Shown piece after piece: positions 34,653-46,211 of a stretch of 64,000 bases of DNA. The first letter of the stretch is position 1; every line of letters begins with the position of its first letter. Both the position numbers and the translations under genes were made by a program. A model generated the notes under the pieces. The model saw only the letters and a list, made by a program, of their open reading frames with translations, had not been told where the DNA came from and did no database searches. This DNA comes from Moniliella sp. 'wahieum'. Taxonomy: Eukaryota; Basidiomycota; Moniliellomycetes; Moniliellales; Moniliellaceae. The stretch spans positions 1 to 64,000 of the forward strand of contig RSEE01000151.1 in assembly GCA_003971905.1 (NCBI GenBank), written 5' to 3'.

Positions 34653-35498
34653 AACTTGCTTCGAAGTGATGCATTTTGGCATTTGGAGCTCAATAGGCGT
34701 GCGAGCGGCTGTTTACTCCATTTTTTTTCTCCTGCTACGCTGGTGTTCGCACACCTGTCGATACGCCTTGTGTCGGCAACCGAGTTGATGAACTCACCAG
34801 CCACACGAAAATCCCAAACCTTCTCATCAGCCTCGCCCAAGTATCTCTTGGCAAGAATGTTATCGGGCTTCTCCTATCAATTTTCATGGAAGCACATCGC
34901 ACAGAGAAAAGTTGGCTTGTTCTACAATACAACACCAGCCACCACAATGGTCTGCTCTTTCGATCGGCCTGGTTACTTGGAGCCAAGCGGGGGCTGGCTC
35001 AGCTGCCTGCTGGCTGCGTCTCGAAATCCAATACGTTCGGAATTTCCCGGAGCGAACTGGTGACAGTGTGTCTACCGTGCGGGGACGCGTATGTATCCAA
35101 GATCTTTTCGCCCGATTGGCGGGGATCAGGTATGCACAGTGCAGCTATGCCAGCATTGACGCGTTTGCTGACGGCGACGCCTGCTATAATGTGACGGATG
35201 GGGGTCTGTCGGAGAAGTTCAGGACAACCGGGTTTTGGCACACTCTTCTTTCCGACCCAAAGGCGCGCTTTGCCTTTTGGAGCTAAATCGCATAATGACG
35301 TAGCGATAAAACAAGTAGTTGTATGTATATCTAGTCTCCGTATGCGTAATGCGCATACTTGGTACCACGACCAAGTGGAGGTGGAGGTGGGGGCACAGAG
35401 GGAAGGAAGGATTACGACAAGAGAAAAAAGAAGGGGGCACCGTAACTAAGGATCAGACGTGATTTTGGGTTGGAACAGTCGTTGGAACAAGTTCCCCT
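34653..35498. other. Spacer with overlapping open frames, no recognised gene
   Basis: Plus-strand frames at 34656-35063 and 34912-35286 overlap. The second ends with an ordered-looking stretch (FADGDACYNVTDGGLSEKF). No family recognised; it may be a decayed or short lineage-specific gene. Composition is AT-richer than the flanks. Confidence 0.35.
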
Positions 35499-38400
35499 TC
35501 AGTCGACAACGTTTCCGTTGGCGATGCGTTTACCTTCGGCTGTGGCCGGCGCAGGGGAGGCAGAGAGGCGCGAGGTAGGGATGGCAGAAAGGTGCGGCGG
35601 ACGTCTCCCACCACAGGCAATCCGGATGGCCTCAATTGTGAACTGGACCATCATCGCCGTCCGAAACTTGTAGTCCTCCCACTTGGGTCGAGGAGCAGAA
35701 CGAGGGGGGAAGCGGCGCGCGAGCCACAGGTACAACAAGCATGTCCGATGCAGCGATTCGAGCTTGCTCAGGGTATCGACATGTACTTTGGGTGCGGTCC
35801 GGTCGACAGAGGCGGCTGCGTCCCGACGACGTGCGTATGCCAACACCGATGATGACTCGCCCTTTGCCTCTCCCGCTGCCTTTGACCCATCTGGGTTATC
35901 CGAAGCAGACGCCTGCCAATTAGGAGGTAGATCGATCAGGGGGTTGACCGGTTGCTGCTCCAGCGCGGTAAATGGAATCTGGTCGGCGCCTTTGGCAAGC
36001 GCCTCGGCTTCCAACTGCTCCATCTGCAGCAGTGTAGGTAACATGCCGCTCGCCTCGATCGCCTGGTCAAACAGGACGGGTGAGCCCTGGATAAAGTGAC
36101 GAGCAAAAGCCTCAAAGGCATCCATCACCCGCGGATCCCGCATGTTCGCAGGCGCATCCGAGAAGAGGAGCTGCTGCTCAATCGTCAAATGCTCACCCGA
36201 ATCCGATGGGACGAGTTTCTCGGCATCGGCGGCCTCGAGTCCATCTTTGGCCTGCTCCAAAGTGCTTTGCACATTGTTCGTGTCCGACCAACGAGCCCTT
36301 GCGACCTTCTCAAACACTTCTAGCACATTGAGTTGGTCAGCAGCGTTGGCTTGGAAAAAGAGGTCCTCGTCGATCTGAACCAACATCTGAGCATCGCGTC
36401 GTAGGGCCAGAAGCGACCGTCCGGCCCCGTTGGTAGGCGAGGGCTCTTCGTTGGCAAGCGAGAGCTCCCTGTCGGCAGACGAGGGCTCCTCGTTGGTAGG
36501 CGAGGGCTCCTCGTTGGTAGGCGAGGGCTCCGCGTCGGTAGGCGAGGGCTCCGCGTCGGTAGGCGAGGGCTTCGTTGGCAGGCGAGGTGCGTGGCGAGGG
36601 CTCTTCGTTGGTAGGCGAGGGCTCTTCGTTGGCAGGCGAGGGCTCTTCGTTGGCAGGCGAGGGCTCTTCGTTGGCAGGCGAGGGCTCTTCGTTGGCAGGC
36701 GAGGGCTCCCTGTCGGCAGACGAGGGCTCCTCGTTGGTAGGCGAGGGCTCTTCGTTGGCAGGCGAGGGCTCCTCGTCCACAGCACCAGTCTCAATCGTCA
36801 GATCCGTTGTGTCTTGATCAGCACTTGCATCGGGACTAGGGAGAGAATCAGCCAATCTGGCTAGGTCGACCGCAGCCGCTGGTGGGACCATGAAGGCGGC
36901 TCGGGGGATGGGTTGGGAAGGCGCTTGGAGCGCCTTGACCAGCACGGCGAGGTCTTTGGGTTGCATGGTGGTAACGTTACCCTGCAAGCCTCCAGTGGGG
37001 CCCTCGTACCCGCCTGCCTGCTCGGCAATTTGCCTGATCTGCGTGCTGGTCATGTTTTGGACGCCGAGTTGGTCGTCGTACTTGGTCAGTCGATGGAACA
37101 CAATCCGGTTGATTTTCCTGGTCCAGAGGCAAAGTCAGCTTTATGAGAAGTCCAAATCGCAAGAGCAGGGAAAGGTCAAACGTACAGGCCCAAGCCATGT
37201 TCCAGTCCAGCGTCCTGGCTGGCCACCATCACATGGTAGCCGGAAGTATGATCGTTGAACAAACGGATCTGCTCAGCGAGCGTCTCGGGGGGTAGCCCAT
37301 CATACACAACGGCACACATCAACCCAGTGTTGTTCCACTATGCGTTTGACATCAAACACCCGGTCGCGGGAAGAAGTGACGAGGCAGTCTCCCCTTCGAA
37401 CCCGACCAAAATCATTGTTAAAAGACATGGACTGCACTTCCATCGGTATCTTACGTTGGTACTGATGGATGTGCACCGTGTCTCCAGTGGCTTTGGCAAT
37501 CTTCTCGATCAGCGGAATGACGCTTTGCTCGCCACATAGATGGAGCTCCTTGGCGGGCACGCCCAACAACGCATTGGTCCACGCATGGCCACGTTCGGGT
37601 CCAAGATCATTTGGATCTCATCAATCACCGCCACTCCACCGGCACTTCCGGTACCACCTCCTCCACCGTGCACGAGGTGAAGGTGGCCGAGTCCTCGAAC
37701 ACGCGTTCCTCCTCGGCGGTAAGTAAGTTGCACTTCCGCGTTTGCTCCCCTAGCTTTGGTTGGGCAGAATTGATGGGTACCAAATCTCGTGTGCGCGTAG
37801 GCGGAGCGGACTGACGTACAACCCGGTCTTGGCATCCATGAGGCACTTCAGGGCATGCTCTGTTCGGCCACTGTTGCCTGCGCCGACGTGAAGGTGAATC
37901 TGACGGGTCATGCCGTGCGTGATGGGATAACGGTTCATAGGTGTACGGTAGTCCAGCGCCTGGACCAGATTCCGGATCCGCTCTGCTTCCGTGATTGCTG
38001 GCTCAACGATTTGGAAAGTGAGCAACGGGCTTTGGCTAGGTGTCACCAATGCCTTCTCTACAAACTTGAGGAACATATTGGTGAGCAGTCGGCCAATCAC
38101 TTTGACATCCGGTTCTAGCGCCAACGTTGTCCGTAGTTTCTCGAGCGGCCATCCTTTCTGCTCGAGTTCCTCGAGGAAAGTAGGGTGCCGAGAGCATACC
38201 GTATTTCAGCCCGCATCCTGTTGGACCAAAGTTCAAGTAAGGGCCCGAGAGCGGGATGAGTGGGGTGGGGGGGGTGAGAGGGGTAATCTTGAGGTGGGAA
38301 ATAACGAGGCGTGCAATTTCGTCCGTCACACCATTCGCGGGCATCAAGTCAAGGATGTAGGGATTCTTGCTAAAGTCGGGCAGATGATTGCCAATCCTGA

Positions 38401-39485
38401 GAACAATCTGTTTGGCGACAGCAGCTCGACAGGACTAAATTCAGGAGGAGCGGGTGCATTGTCATCGCAATCCTGGAGGTGAGGTTGATTAGGCAACGAG
38501 GAGCTGGTGCGCTGGGTGGTGATATCATCTGAGAAGAATGAGGTGAAGTAGGGGCTGGGGCTAACTGGGAAAGAGTTGGTGCTGGAAGTGGCATTGGGGG
38601 GGTCACTACCAAGAGGTTTGGCGTTGCCAATGGATTCTTGGGAGCCCGATGTCGCGCCTGGACCTCCTTTTGCAGTTTCCTTGATTTGGGCCGCACTGGA
38701 GGAACGGGGTTGGCACTGTCGCTAGCGTCGGCGGAGCCCGTTAGGTCCTTCGGTGCACCCTGCTTTGATTTGGGCGACACGGGAGGAATGGCGTTGGCAC
38801 TGCCGCTAGCTTCGTCGGAGCCCGCTAGGTCCCCTTTGCATCCTGCTTGATTTGGGCTGCACTGGAGGAACGGGGTTGGCACTGCCGCTAGCTTCGACGG
38901 AGCCCGTTAGGTCCTTCTTGCGCCCTGCTTTGATTTGGGCGGCACTGGAGGAACGGGGTTGGCGCTGCCGTTGGATTCGACCGAGGCCGATTTGGGGGGC
39001 GGGTCCGTGTTAGGTTTTGGTTTTGGCTTTGGCTTTGGTTTGGTCGGCTGAGGGGGAATGGGCTTAGCACTTTCGCTGGATTTGTCCGAGGTAGAAGGGA
39101 CACTGGTCTCCTCTTGCACGTCCTGTTTGGGTTGTTTTGGGTTGGGGAACTTGGCAGGAGCGGGGCTGAGATTAGGGTCGGACTTAGCTTTGGCCTGTGG
39201 GCTTGTGGAGGGGGGCTTGCCCTGGGGGATGTTGTCATTGGGGCTGGAACTGGAGAGACCGGCATTGGGGCCAGCTTCGCTGTCGGGGGCTCGCGCTGCG
39301 TTGGGGGATGGATGGTGGACAGGGGTGGAGGGGGTTGTGGGGGCCGGAGGCGCGTGGCTGCCGGTAGATGGCGTGCCCGCGGGGGCGGCGGAGGCGGAGG
39401 TGGAGGCGAGCGCGTGGCGGACGAGCAGACGGCGGCTGGCCAGCACACGCGCCGGCTGAATGCGCGCCAGGGAGGCGACAAGCAT
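35499..39485 (-). CDS. SUV3: Mitochondrial ATP-dependent RNA helicase SUV3, repeat-expanded
   Basis: Helicase subunit of the mitochondrial RNA degradosome. The N-terminus MLVASLARIQPARVLASRRL is an Arg-rich amphipathic mitochondrial targeting sequence. A 300-residue Pro/Ser/Lys-rich region holds 28-residue repeats. Then LALEPDVKVIGRLLTNMFLK, QIHLHVGAGNSGRTEHALKC (motif I), KTGLYVSPLRLRAHEI (Ia), VIDEIQMI (II, DEIQ), AKELHLCGEQSVIPLIEKI, SMSFNNDFGRVRRGDCLV, LGVQNMTSTQIRQIA and GNVTTMQPKDLAVLVKAL. A heptad-repeat block (EEPSPAN) follows, then the C-terminal domain with LESLHRTCLLYLWLARRFPP, as in SUV3. One clear intron at 37118-37185; a second probably lies near 38200-38290. In motif I the invariant Lys is Arg. 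Several frame breaks. Confidence 0.88.
36430..36775 (-). repeat. 21-bp coding repeat (EEPSP[AT]N) in SUV3
   Basis: About 15 copies of a 21-nt unit (plus strand GGCGAGGGCTCTTCGTTGGC/A), some separated by short losses. Encodes the heptads EEPSPAN, EEPSPTN and EEPSSAD between the helicase core and the C-terminal domain. Confidence 0.92.
37118..37185 (-). other. Intron of SUV3
   Basis: 68 nt, donor GTACGT, acceptor GGACCAG. Splicing yields G-L-E-H-G-L-G-L-K-I-N-R-I-V, a conserved SUV3 segment. Confidence 0.8.
38690..38975 (-). repeat. 84-bp tandem repeat in the SUV3 N-terminal region
   Basis: Plus-strand GCACTGCCGCTAGC recurs at about 38714, 38797, 38880 and (diverged) 38964, period 83-84 nt, equal to 28 codons. 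Units read roughly SGSANPVPPVxPKSKQGA plus K-D-L-T-G-S. The off-by-one periods are themselves signs of missing bases. Confidence 0.85.
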
Positions 39486-39726
39486 CGCAGCAGGCAGCCT
39501 AGCCGATGGCAGAACACGCCGCCGCTCTTCCCAACCGCCGGCTTGGGGCGGCAACCTGTGCTCCCTCCCACCCGCTACAAGAAGCAGCCCGTTGCAGTGG
39601 CCAAAAATACCTGCTCGGTGCAATGCCCCCCCCGGGAGAAGGTACGCTTCCGCCTGCTGCGGAACCAGGCCGGGCCTGTGTGGCGCCGCACAATTGAAAA
39701 CAGCATCGCCTGCGGCATCACATGCA

Positions 39727-39736
39727 TCACATGTGA
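39727..39736. promoter_or_regulatory. Palindrome TCACATGTGA upstream of SUV3
   Basis: Second copy of the ten-base palindrome seen at 17070; 240 nt upstream of the SUV3 start and followed by an E-box CACGTG at about 39755. Confidence 0.35.
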
Positions 39737-39949
39737 TAGCCGCCATATGCGGCCACGTGACATGCCACCCTTGGCCTGCTTTCGACTTTCACTCGTGTCT
39801 GCCTCAGTCCCCCCCAGAGGCCCCTGCCCAATCAAAGCACTGCCTGCTGCCGCCCGCACCCATCCCAGCCACGCTTTTCGTGCCCCCACTCCGCGCGTCC
39901 AAGCGCAGACCCACCCCACGCCGCATCTGCTACCGCCGTGGCCACCACC

Positions 39950-40240
39950 CAGAGCGGCATCCAGGTCCTCCATGCTGATGTGATCCAGTGTCGCCCAAGG
40001 TAAGGGTTTGCGACCATGGGCGCGCTTCGTGCTGTAGGCCCTTGAGCTTGTGGTCCAACGCAACCTGGACGAAAACGACAGACCAATGGTTTCGGTTTTT
40101 GTCGCCCCCTCCTAGTTTGCCCCCAAGCAAGACGTAGCCGCCTATCCGCATATCCTACCTGACGATTTCGCCGCCGCTTTGGCCTCCATTTTCCTCAGCC
40201 CCCTTGGGAGCCAGGATGGCCCAACTCCTCAGACCAGTCC
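39950..40240 (+). pseudogene. Possible hypothetical gene or remnant
   Basis: The frame ATTQSGIQVLHADVIQCRP can be spliced (GTAAGG at about 39992, acceptor GCTGTAG near 40037) to LELVVQRNLDENDRPMVSVF, then an in-frame TAG, then PKQDVAAYPHILPDDFAAAL and ASIFLSP. Residue composition looks like real protein, but no ATG opens it, a stop interrupts it, and I recognise no family. Confidence 0.25.
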
Positions 40241-41345
40241 CCGGATTTGCCGCGCCGCGTGCCTCGCATTTTTTCCCAGGTGTGGAGGAGATGTACCGTC
40301 ATGGGTTTACCCATTGGGGTCGCCGATCAGGCGAGTCCCTTCCTTCAGGCCGAGGTTTTGAGCAAGCAAATGGGGGGCACATCCCGCCCCGCCTTCTTCC
40401 GCGGTGGCTTGTCACACGGCTCTTTCACTTGTCTATCCCGATCATACTTACTTTGGTCACAAGGAAACCAGTCCTTATTCTCCTTCATCTTGTGTCCGAT
40501 CTTCAGTTCTCCTATACGCTCCTTCGGGTGACCATGGGGTCATCAGGCCAATCGATCGCGATCCCAAACCTTCGCTTTCCCTCATCAGCCGCAATACGTG
40601 TCTCTCGCCCAAGGTGCGTGCGCCCCGTATCACCCATCTCTCTCACGTCTTGTTCGGCGATTCGGAGGCATAGGAAATGTCGTATGAAACGCTCCGAATG
40701 ATACAAGTGCTCGATGCCACTCTTTCCACTTTGGCAGTCGAGATTCGTCAAGTTCTCTAAGATAAAGTGTACCTCGCACATGACTACCATTAATGGTCCT
40801 CGCACTGTAGACCCTTTGAAAGCACTCTCCAGTGTCATCTTCTCGGGTATGATCAACATTGCGGATGCGTTAGTTGATGGTCGACCGGCTGGTAAACCGA
40901 TCCGGACTGATTGGCAAAACGTGTTGCTTGGGATTCCGTTTGCGTTTGTCTTTGTTCCATGCTACTCTCCTGGAGGCAAGTGCCATGAAGTGCGCACTTA
41001 CGAACATCAGTGCTCCTAGTGCTCACTCACTACTTGTTCCCCCAAAATGGCTTCGCGCTTCGCTTCCGAAATGCCTTATTAGTTCTGTGATAGACTGCAG
41101 TGTGGCCGGTGTGACCCCCATGTTTGTACTCATTACCTTTTCCCCCTCCAAACTCCTTGTCTCTCGTTCTGATGGTCGAGGGCACGTATGGGGAAAGATC
41201 CTCTCCCTCATCATGCGTAGACGTCGTTGGCGTCTCTATAGTGGTACTGCCCTCGCAAATGCAATCAGCACCGAAGCGTCGGTCGACGACCAAAGCGTCC
41301 AAATTTAGAGATCGCAGCGTGGATCTGCTCTTTCAACTTCAAAAA

Positions 41346-42481
41346 ATGCATTTCGTCAGATGCATCCGAGTTGATCGATGAGTTCGACAGCGAGCTGTCC
41401 GCCACCAGCGGCCTTTCGCCCAGTACCCAGGGTGGGAGCCACACCATGCCCAAGCTTCTGCTTTCGGCGGAAGCCTCCTCCACACTCCACTCCCTCTTCT
41501 CGGGACCGAGCTGGATGCGGCTGTGCGGTCCGAACTAACCGTGGCTCTTGAGCAGGGTACCCTCCCGCCCCCATCTCCCACAGCAGAAAAGACCCAGGAC
41601 CCACCGACTTGCCTGCCATCCCTCCTTCTGTTCCCAAGGTGGTGCACCATGCTCTCTTATCCAGGTGGTTGAGGCCATGCGCGATGCGGAGGGCAAGGCC
41701 CCACCCTGGCCAGCCTGGTGAAGGGTGCGACGGTCTACCACCCTCCGCGGCCGGTGTACAAGCGCCCCCCCGAGTTGGATGCGCTCCTGGCGCGGATCAA
41801 GGCGGCACAGGACAAGGCGGCGTACGAAGCCATGGTGCACGGAGACGATGTGTCTCTGTCTGGCAAACCAGGCATGCACGGAGCGGGTGTGCCCGCGGTT
41901 GTGCCTCACGAACCTACCCTCCTTGCTGCCCCCCCCATGGACGAGAAGGAAGCCTGGCGTCAGATGCGCTCTGCCTTGTCGGCCATTGCCTCGGTTTCTT
42001 CTCATATGGCAGGCGTTGTGACGGCAGTATGGCAAGCGGGCGGAACAGCGTCTGTGGTATGGGTAGGTGCTTTCCTTTCTTTCTGTTGGCTTCTTCCTTG
42101 GACACGAGACCTGACACGCTTTTCAGAAAACTCTGACCGCCCTCGGCCTGGCCCTGATTGTGGCTGGGGCCGAGACGTTTTTGTACATGCGTGGCTTTGG
42201 CTTTTTCCAGCCTAGCGCACGTCATTCACCTTGGCCTGAGCCGGTCTCTGCATCTGCGCCTTCCACCCGGCCGCTGCCTACTGCCACCCTGCCCAGCGAG
42301 GATGTCCTGGCTCGGTTGCGACAAGAACAGGATCAAGCCATCAACCAGCATCTCGCTCACCACCCTCCTCCCGTCCCCCCCACCCCGTCCGACGCCGACG
42401 CGAAAAACAGAGCAATAAGACCCACACCACTCCTCGGCCGTGGCCAGCCGCCGGGGAGCCCGCAAGCGCAAAAACAAGTAA
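41346..42481 (+). CDS. VMA12: V-ATPase assembly factor Vma12/Vph2-like ER membrane protein
   Basis: ER-resident chaperone for V0-sector assembly of the vacuolar H+-ATPase. Pattern: an N-terminal acidic region (SDASELIDEFDSELSATSG), then TLASLVKGATVYHPPRPVYK and RPPELDALLARIKAAQDKAA, the family block before the membrane part (P-P-E-L-x-A-L-L-x-R). Two hydrophobic helices follow: SALSAIASVSSHMAGVVTAV and, after the intron at 42063-42126, KTLTALGLALIVAGAETFLY. One frame ends at 42481 with ARKRKNK, a di-basic ER-retention type C-terminus, preferred over a longer in-frame readthrough to 42624. The start is uncertain: the ATG at about 41356 is near, but the frame is broken upstream. Probable extra intron around 41535-41600. 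Confidence 0.7.
42063..42126 (+). other. Intron of VMA12
   Basis: 64 nt, donor GTAGGT, acceptor TTTTCAG. Splicing links S-V-V-W to K-T-L-T-A-L-G, keeping the second membrane helix in frame. Confidence 0.75.
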
Positions 42482-43366
42482 CCATCACCTCCGCTCGCGC
42501 GCTACTTCCCACCAGTGGATTTGCCTCCTGGAGCTATGTATCAACTGTGGCCCGCTTCCACCTTACCTGTTTTGAGGAACCAACAATCGTGACAATGAGA
42601 AAGAGAGATGACGGAGATGGATAGGTTAGGCGGAGGATGGCGGACCGGGACAGGCCTCGTCACTCTTTTGAACCACCGAGAGGGCCGGCCGAGTTGTCCG
42701 TCCTGAGGCGGCACACATACAGGGTAGTGCGGCGTGTACCATCACATCATCACTTGGCCCAGTCGTTGACGCATAGCTTGACGGGGCAGCCCAGGACAGG
42801 TGCCGGTGAGGAGACAACTGGCTGTGACGACAAAGGGTCATAGGATTTTCCGTATCCCTCCTGCAGCCTCATGTGAGGATCTCTCCTGGTCATCTATGCG
42901 CAGCTCTCTCTCTGCCCCTCACCTCTCAGAGTTACTAGTTCCTGCCGACTGTTGTGCGGGGGCGGGGCATGGAGAGGGGAGACGAGGCTCTTGAGGCCTG
43001 AAGCTTGAAGTGGGATGACGCGGACGCAGCGCGAAAACGCGACGCGTGCGCGTCGTCTGCTGGGCCACTGGTGCGTACCTAACTGAGCTACTGAGTACTG
43101 GGTTACCGAGTCCTGAACTCGGCGATGTAATTCCGCTGCAAATTTGCCGTCCAGCGCCCAACGACAGCCTCTCGCCCCCAGCGCTTTGCATGCTCCGTTC
43201 CGCCCCGGCCTTTTTTTTTTGCCGTCAGGCCGCCGTCTCGCCATTTTTTTCCCTCCTCCCCCCGACCAACCACCTGGACGCGACTTGAAGAGCGGCGGCC
43301 CGCTGGCAGACGGTTATCTGCCCTTTCACCCCCCACCCCACATCTGTCTACCCACACCCCACCACC
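42482..43366. other. Promoter region of URA7
   Basis: No gene supported. TGAGGCCTGAAGCTTGAAG at about 42992-43010 combines two dispersed motifs; GACGCGACGCGTGCGCG near 43030 contains an ACGCGT. Confidence 0.5.
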
Positions 43367-45408
43367 ATGAAGTACATCTGCGTCTCCGGCGGTGTCATCT
43401 CTGGCATTGGCAAGGGCGTTATTGGTGCGTGTCTCCCAGCTGGGTCTACCCATCCAACCACCGGTCTCCTCCCTTGCCTGCTAACCTACCATCCTTAGCC
43501 TCTTCGACCGGCCTACTGCTCAAGACTCAGGGGCTCAAGGTCACCGCCATCAAGATCGACCCGTACATGAACATTGACGCAGGCACCATGGCCCCTACCG
43601 AGCACGGTGAGGTGTTTGTGCTGAACGACGGCGGTGAGGCGGACCTGGACTTGGGCAACTACGAGCGCTACCTCGACGTTACGCTCCGCCGCGACAACAA
43701 CATTACCACGGGCAAGATCTACAGCCAGGTGATTGAGAAGGAGCGCCGTGGTGACTACCTGGGCAAGACGGTGCAGATTGTGCCCCACTTGACCGACGCG
43801 ATCCAAGAGTGGATTGAACGCGTGGCGCGCTTGCCCGTTGACGACACAGGGGAGGAGCCCGATGTGTGCATCATTGAGCTGGGTGGCACGGTGGGTGACA
43901 TTGAATCTGCCCCGTTTGTCGAGGCGCTGCGTCAGTTCCAGTTCCGCGTTGGCCACGAGAATTTTGCGTTGATTCACGTGTCTCTTGTGCCCGTCATTGG
44001 GGGGGAACAAAAACCAAGCCGACCCAGGCGGCGATCCGCGATCTGCGTGGTCTGGGCCTTGTGCCCGACATGATTGCCGCCCGGTGTGCGCGCCCGCTGG
44101 ACCGGGGCGTGATCAACAAGCTGTCCATGTTCTGCCACGTTGGACCGGAGCAAGTGCTGGGCGTGCACGATGTCAGCTCGACGTACCATGTGCCGCTCCT
44201 GCTGCAGCACCAGGGCATGGTCAAGTACTTTGAGAAGCGTCTGCAGCTCAACTTGGGCTCCCTCACGCCCGCCATGCAAGCGCGGGGCGCGGCGTTGCGC
44301 CAAAAGTGGAAGGACCTCACCATCTCGGTCGACCGGGCGATCGAGCCGGTGGAAATTGTCCTGGTGGGCAAGTACACTTCGCTGCACGACTCGTACATGT
44401 CGGTGGTCAAGGCGTTGGAGCACGCGGCGATGCGCGTCGGTCGTACGCTCAAGTTGACCTGGGTCGAATCGACAGACTTGGAGCCCGAAACGCAGAACGA
44501 CAACCCGGTCCGGTACCACGAGGCATGGCACTCGGTTTGCTCGGCCCGGGGCATCCTCGTACCCGGTGGGTTTGGCAAGCGGGGTACAGAGGGCATGATT
44601 GCCGCGGCCAAGTGGGCGCGTGAGAAACGGGTGCCGTTCTTGGGCATTTGCCTCGGCTTCCAGATTGCCGTGGTGGAATATGCGCGCAACGTGTGCGGCA
44701 TGACCGAGGCCAACTCGGCGGAGCTGGAGCCCAACACGCCGGAACCGGTGGTGGTGTACATGCCCGAGATTAGCAAGACCCACCTGGGCGGTACGATGCG
44801 CTTGGGCCTTCGCCCCACCATCTTCCAAGACGGATGCGAGTGGTCGCAGATCCGCCAGCTCTATGGCGACCAACCAGTCGTCTGGGAGCGCCACCGTCAC
44901 CGCTACGAAATCAACCCGGCCAAGGTGGAGCAGCTCGAGAAGGGTTCCGGCGCCAGCGCCGACGAGGAACCGTACCTGGCGCCCCGGGCCCCTCCGACGC
45001 GGCAGCCTTCGTACCCTATGGGCGAGCTCTTCCTCCCGTCTTCCGACGCATCCACTGGCCCGCCGGCCGAGAAGTTGGTCTTTGTCGGCAAGGACGAGCG
45101 TGGGGCGGATGCAGATTGCCGAGATGAAGGACCACCCGTATTATGTTGGCTTGCAAGCCCACCCGGAACTCGTCTCGCGGCCGCTCAACCCGTCGCCGCC
45201 TTTCCTCGGCTTGGTTGCCGCGGCGGCAGGCCGTCTGGACGACCAGATTGCGCGCCAACGCGCCTCGTTCAAGCCCCCGCACCCGGAGGAGGTGATGCTG
45301 CTCGAGTCGGAGGTCCAGCGTCGTGCCGAGGCCGACGCGCCGAACGCGATCGAGCGCTTTATCAAGCCCGCTGGCACGCCCCCGGGCACGGCCACCCCCG
45401 TTTCGTAA
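43367..45408 (+). CDS. URA7: CTP synthase
   Basis: Cytosolic enzyme that aminates UTP to CTP using glutamine and ATP. Exons 43367-43424 and 43499-45408. The synthase domain starts [20 protein letters not shown]; key blocks: [51 protein letters not shown] and [11 protein letters not shown]. The class I glutaminase domain has [20 protein letters not shown] with nucleophile Cys, and HPELVSRP containing the His/Glu of the triad. About 635 residues including a C-terminal extension ([14 protein letters not shown]... ending TATPVS). One base is missing in the A run near 44011 (after GGEQ; restores K-T-K-P-T-Q) and one near 45105 (before R-M-Q-I-A-E-M). Otherwise fully conserved, so functional. Confidence 0.97.
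43425..43498 (+). other. Intron of URA7
   Basis: 74 nt, donor GTGCGT, acceptor TCCTTAG, phase 1; CTAAC shortly before the acceptor is a good branch-site candidate. Joins G-V-I-A to S-S-T-G-L-L-L-K. Confidence 0.93.
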
Positions 45409-45950
45409 CTTGCTCGGCCTGCCCGCTGGGGGTCCCAGTGAGCTGAGATGGAGCAGCGGTGGTTCCTCACCGAGTCGACGGCGATCATCAATCAGCATCG
45501 GTCATTTGCGTGGTGTTGGCACCCATAGAACACGCTGGGAGCTTGTAGCCGGATGCCTGAGCCGCAAGCAGGTGGACCCAGTGAGCTAGTGCGGTCGGGT
45601 TAGAAGGGTGTACTGCTTAACAGGGATGTCGTGACAGGGGACGCGTTTAGCTTTATGTTGTACGTTGACCTAAGCCTTAGCGTGTAAAAAAAACTGGCGT
45701 GCAACCCATCTTGACTGCTGCCGGCTGCTGCCGCCGCTTGCTCAATGGGGCCAGACGGGGGTTGGGTGTTGTGCAGATTGGGCGCTCTGTTTTCGCTCTG
45801 TTTTCGCTCGGCTCCGACCCAGTGCTCAAGCGCTGAGCGTTAGCGCTCCGTGCTGCGTGCTGCGTCGCCCTGCCCCCCCGGCTGAGCACCCACACCACGC
45901 CCATCCCCCTCCCGACACTCGCCCCGGGCGAGCAGCGAGCATGGAGCAGC

Positions 45951-45969
45951 GCACCGCACGGCGCCAGTG
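45951..45969 (-). promoter_or_regulatory. Shared GC-rich promoter element, copy 2
   Basis: Plus strand GCACCGCACGGCGCCAGTG, 18 of 19 bases identical to the reverse complement of the 856-874 copy. Upstream of the unknown gene at about 46290. Confidence 0.4.
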
Positions 45970-46211
45970 CACGGGACGGCACCCGATGCAGGCACACGGC
46001 CCCCCGCCCCCTCCGGGCACTTGGGATGCACTACACTGCCCTCGTCCGACCGCGATCGGCGTAGCGCCGGCCGCATGCGGAGCAGGCACCAGCACGGCGC
46101 CCGTGTGCGCCTGGTTCCAGCACGGAGGCAGCCGGGTCCGACAACGCCGCCACGCAAAAGCCAAGCCGTGCGGGCGGCCCGGCAGAGGGTGCCCGGCGGT
46201 GGCCGCTGGCC

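Larger units (their letters stand above)
39486..41345. other. Region between SUV3 and VMA12, possible decayed gene
   Basis: Apart from the weak ORF at 39950-40240, no gene is recognisable. 40430-41340 is clearly AT-richer than the rest and contains frames on both strands broken by stops. Contains TCACATGTGA at 39727-39736 and CGGCCACGTGACATG just after it. Confidence 0.4.

Noticed and set aside
37000-37040. Loss of motif VI arginines in SUV3
   Set aside because: R-A-G-R appears in the adjacent frame, so the apparent loss is best explained by an indel.
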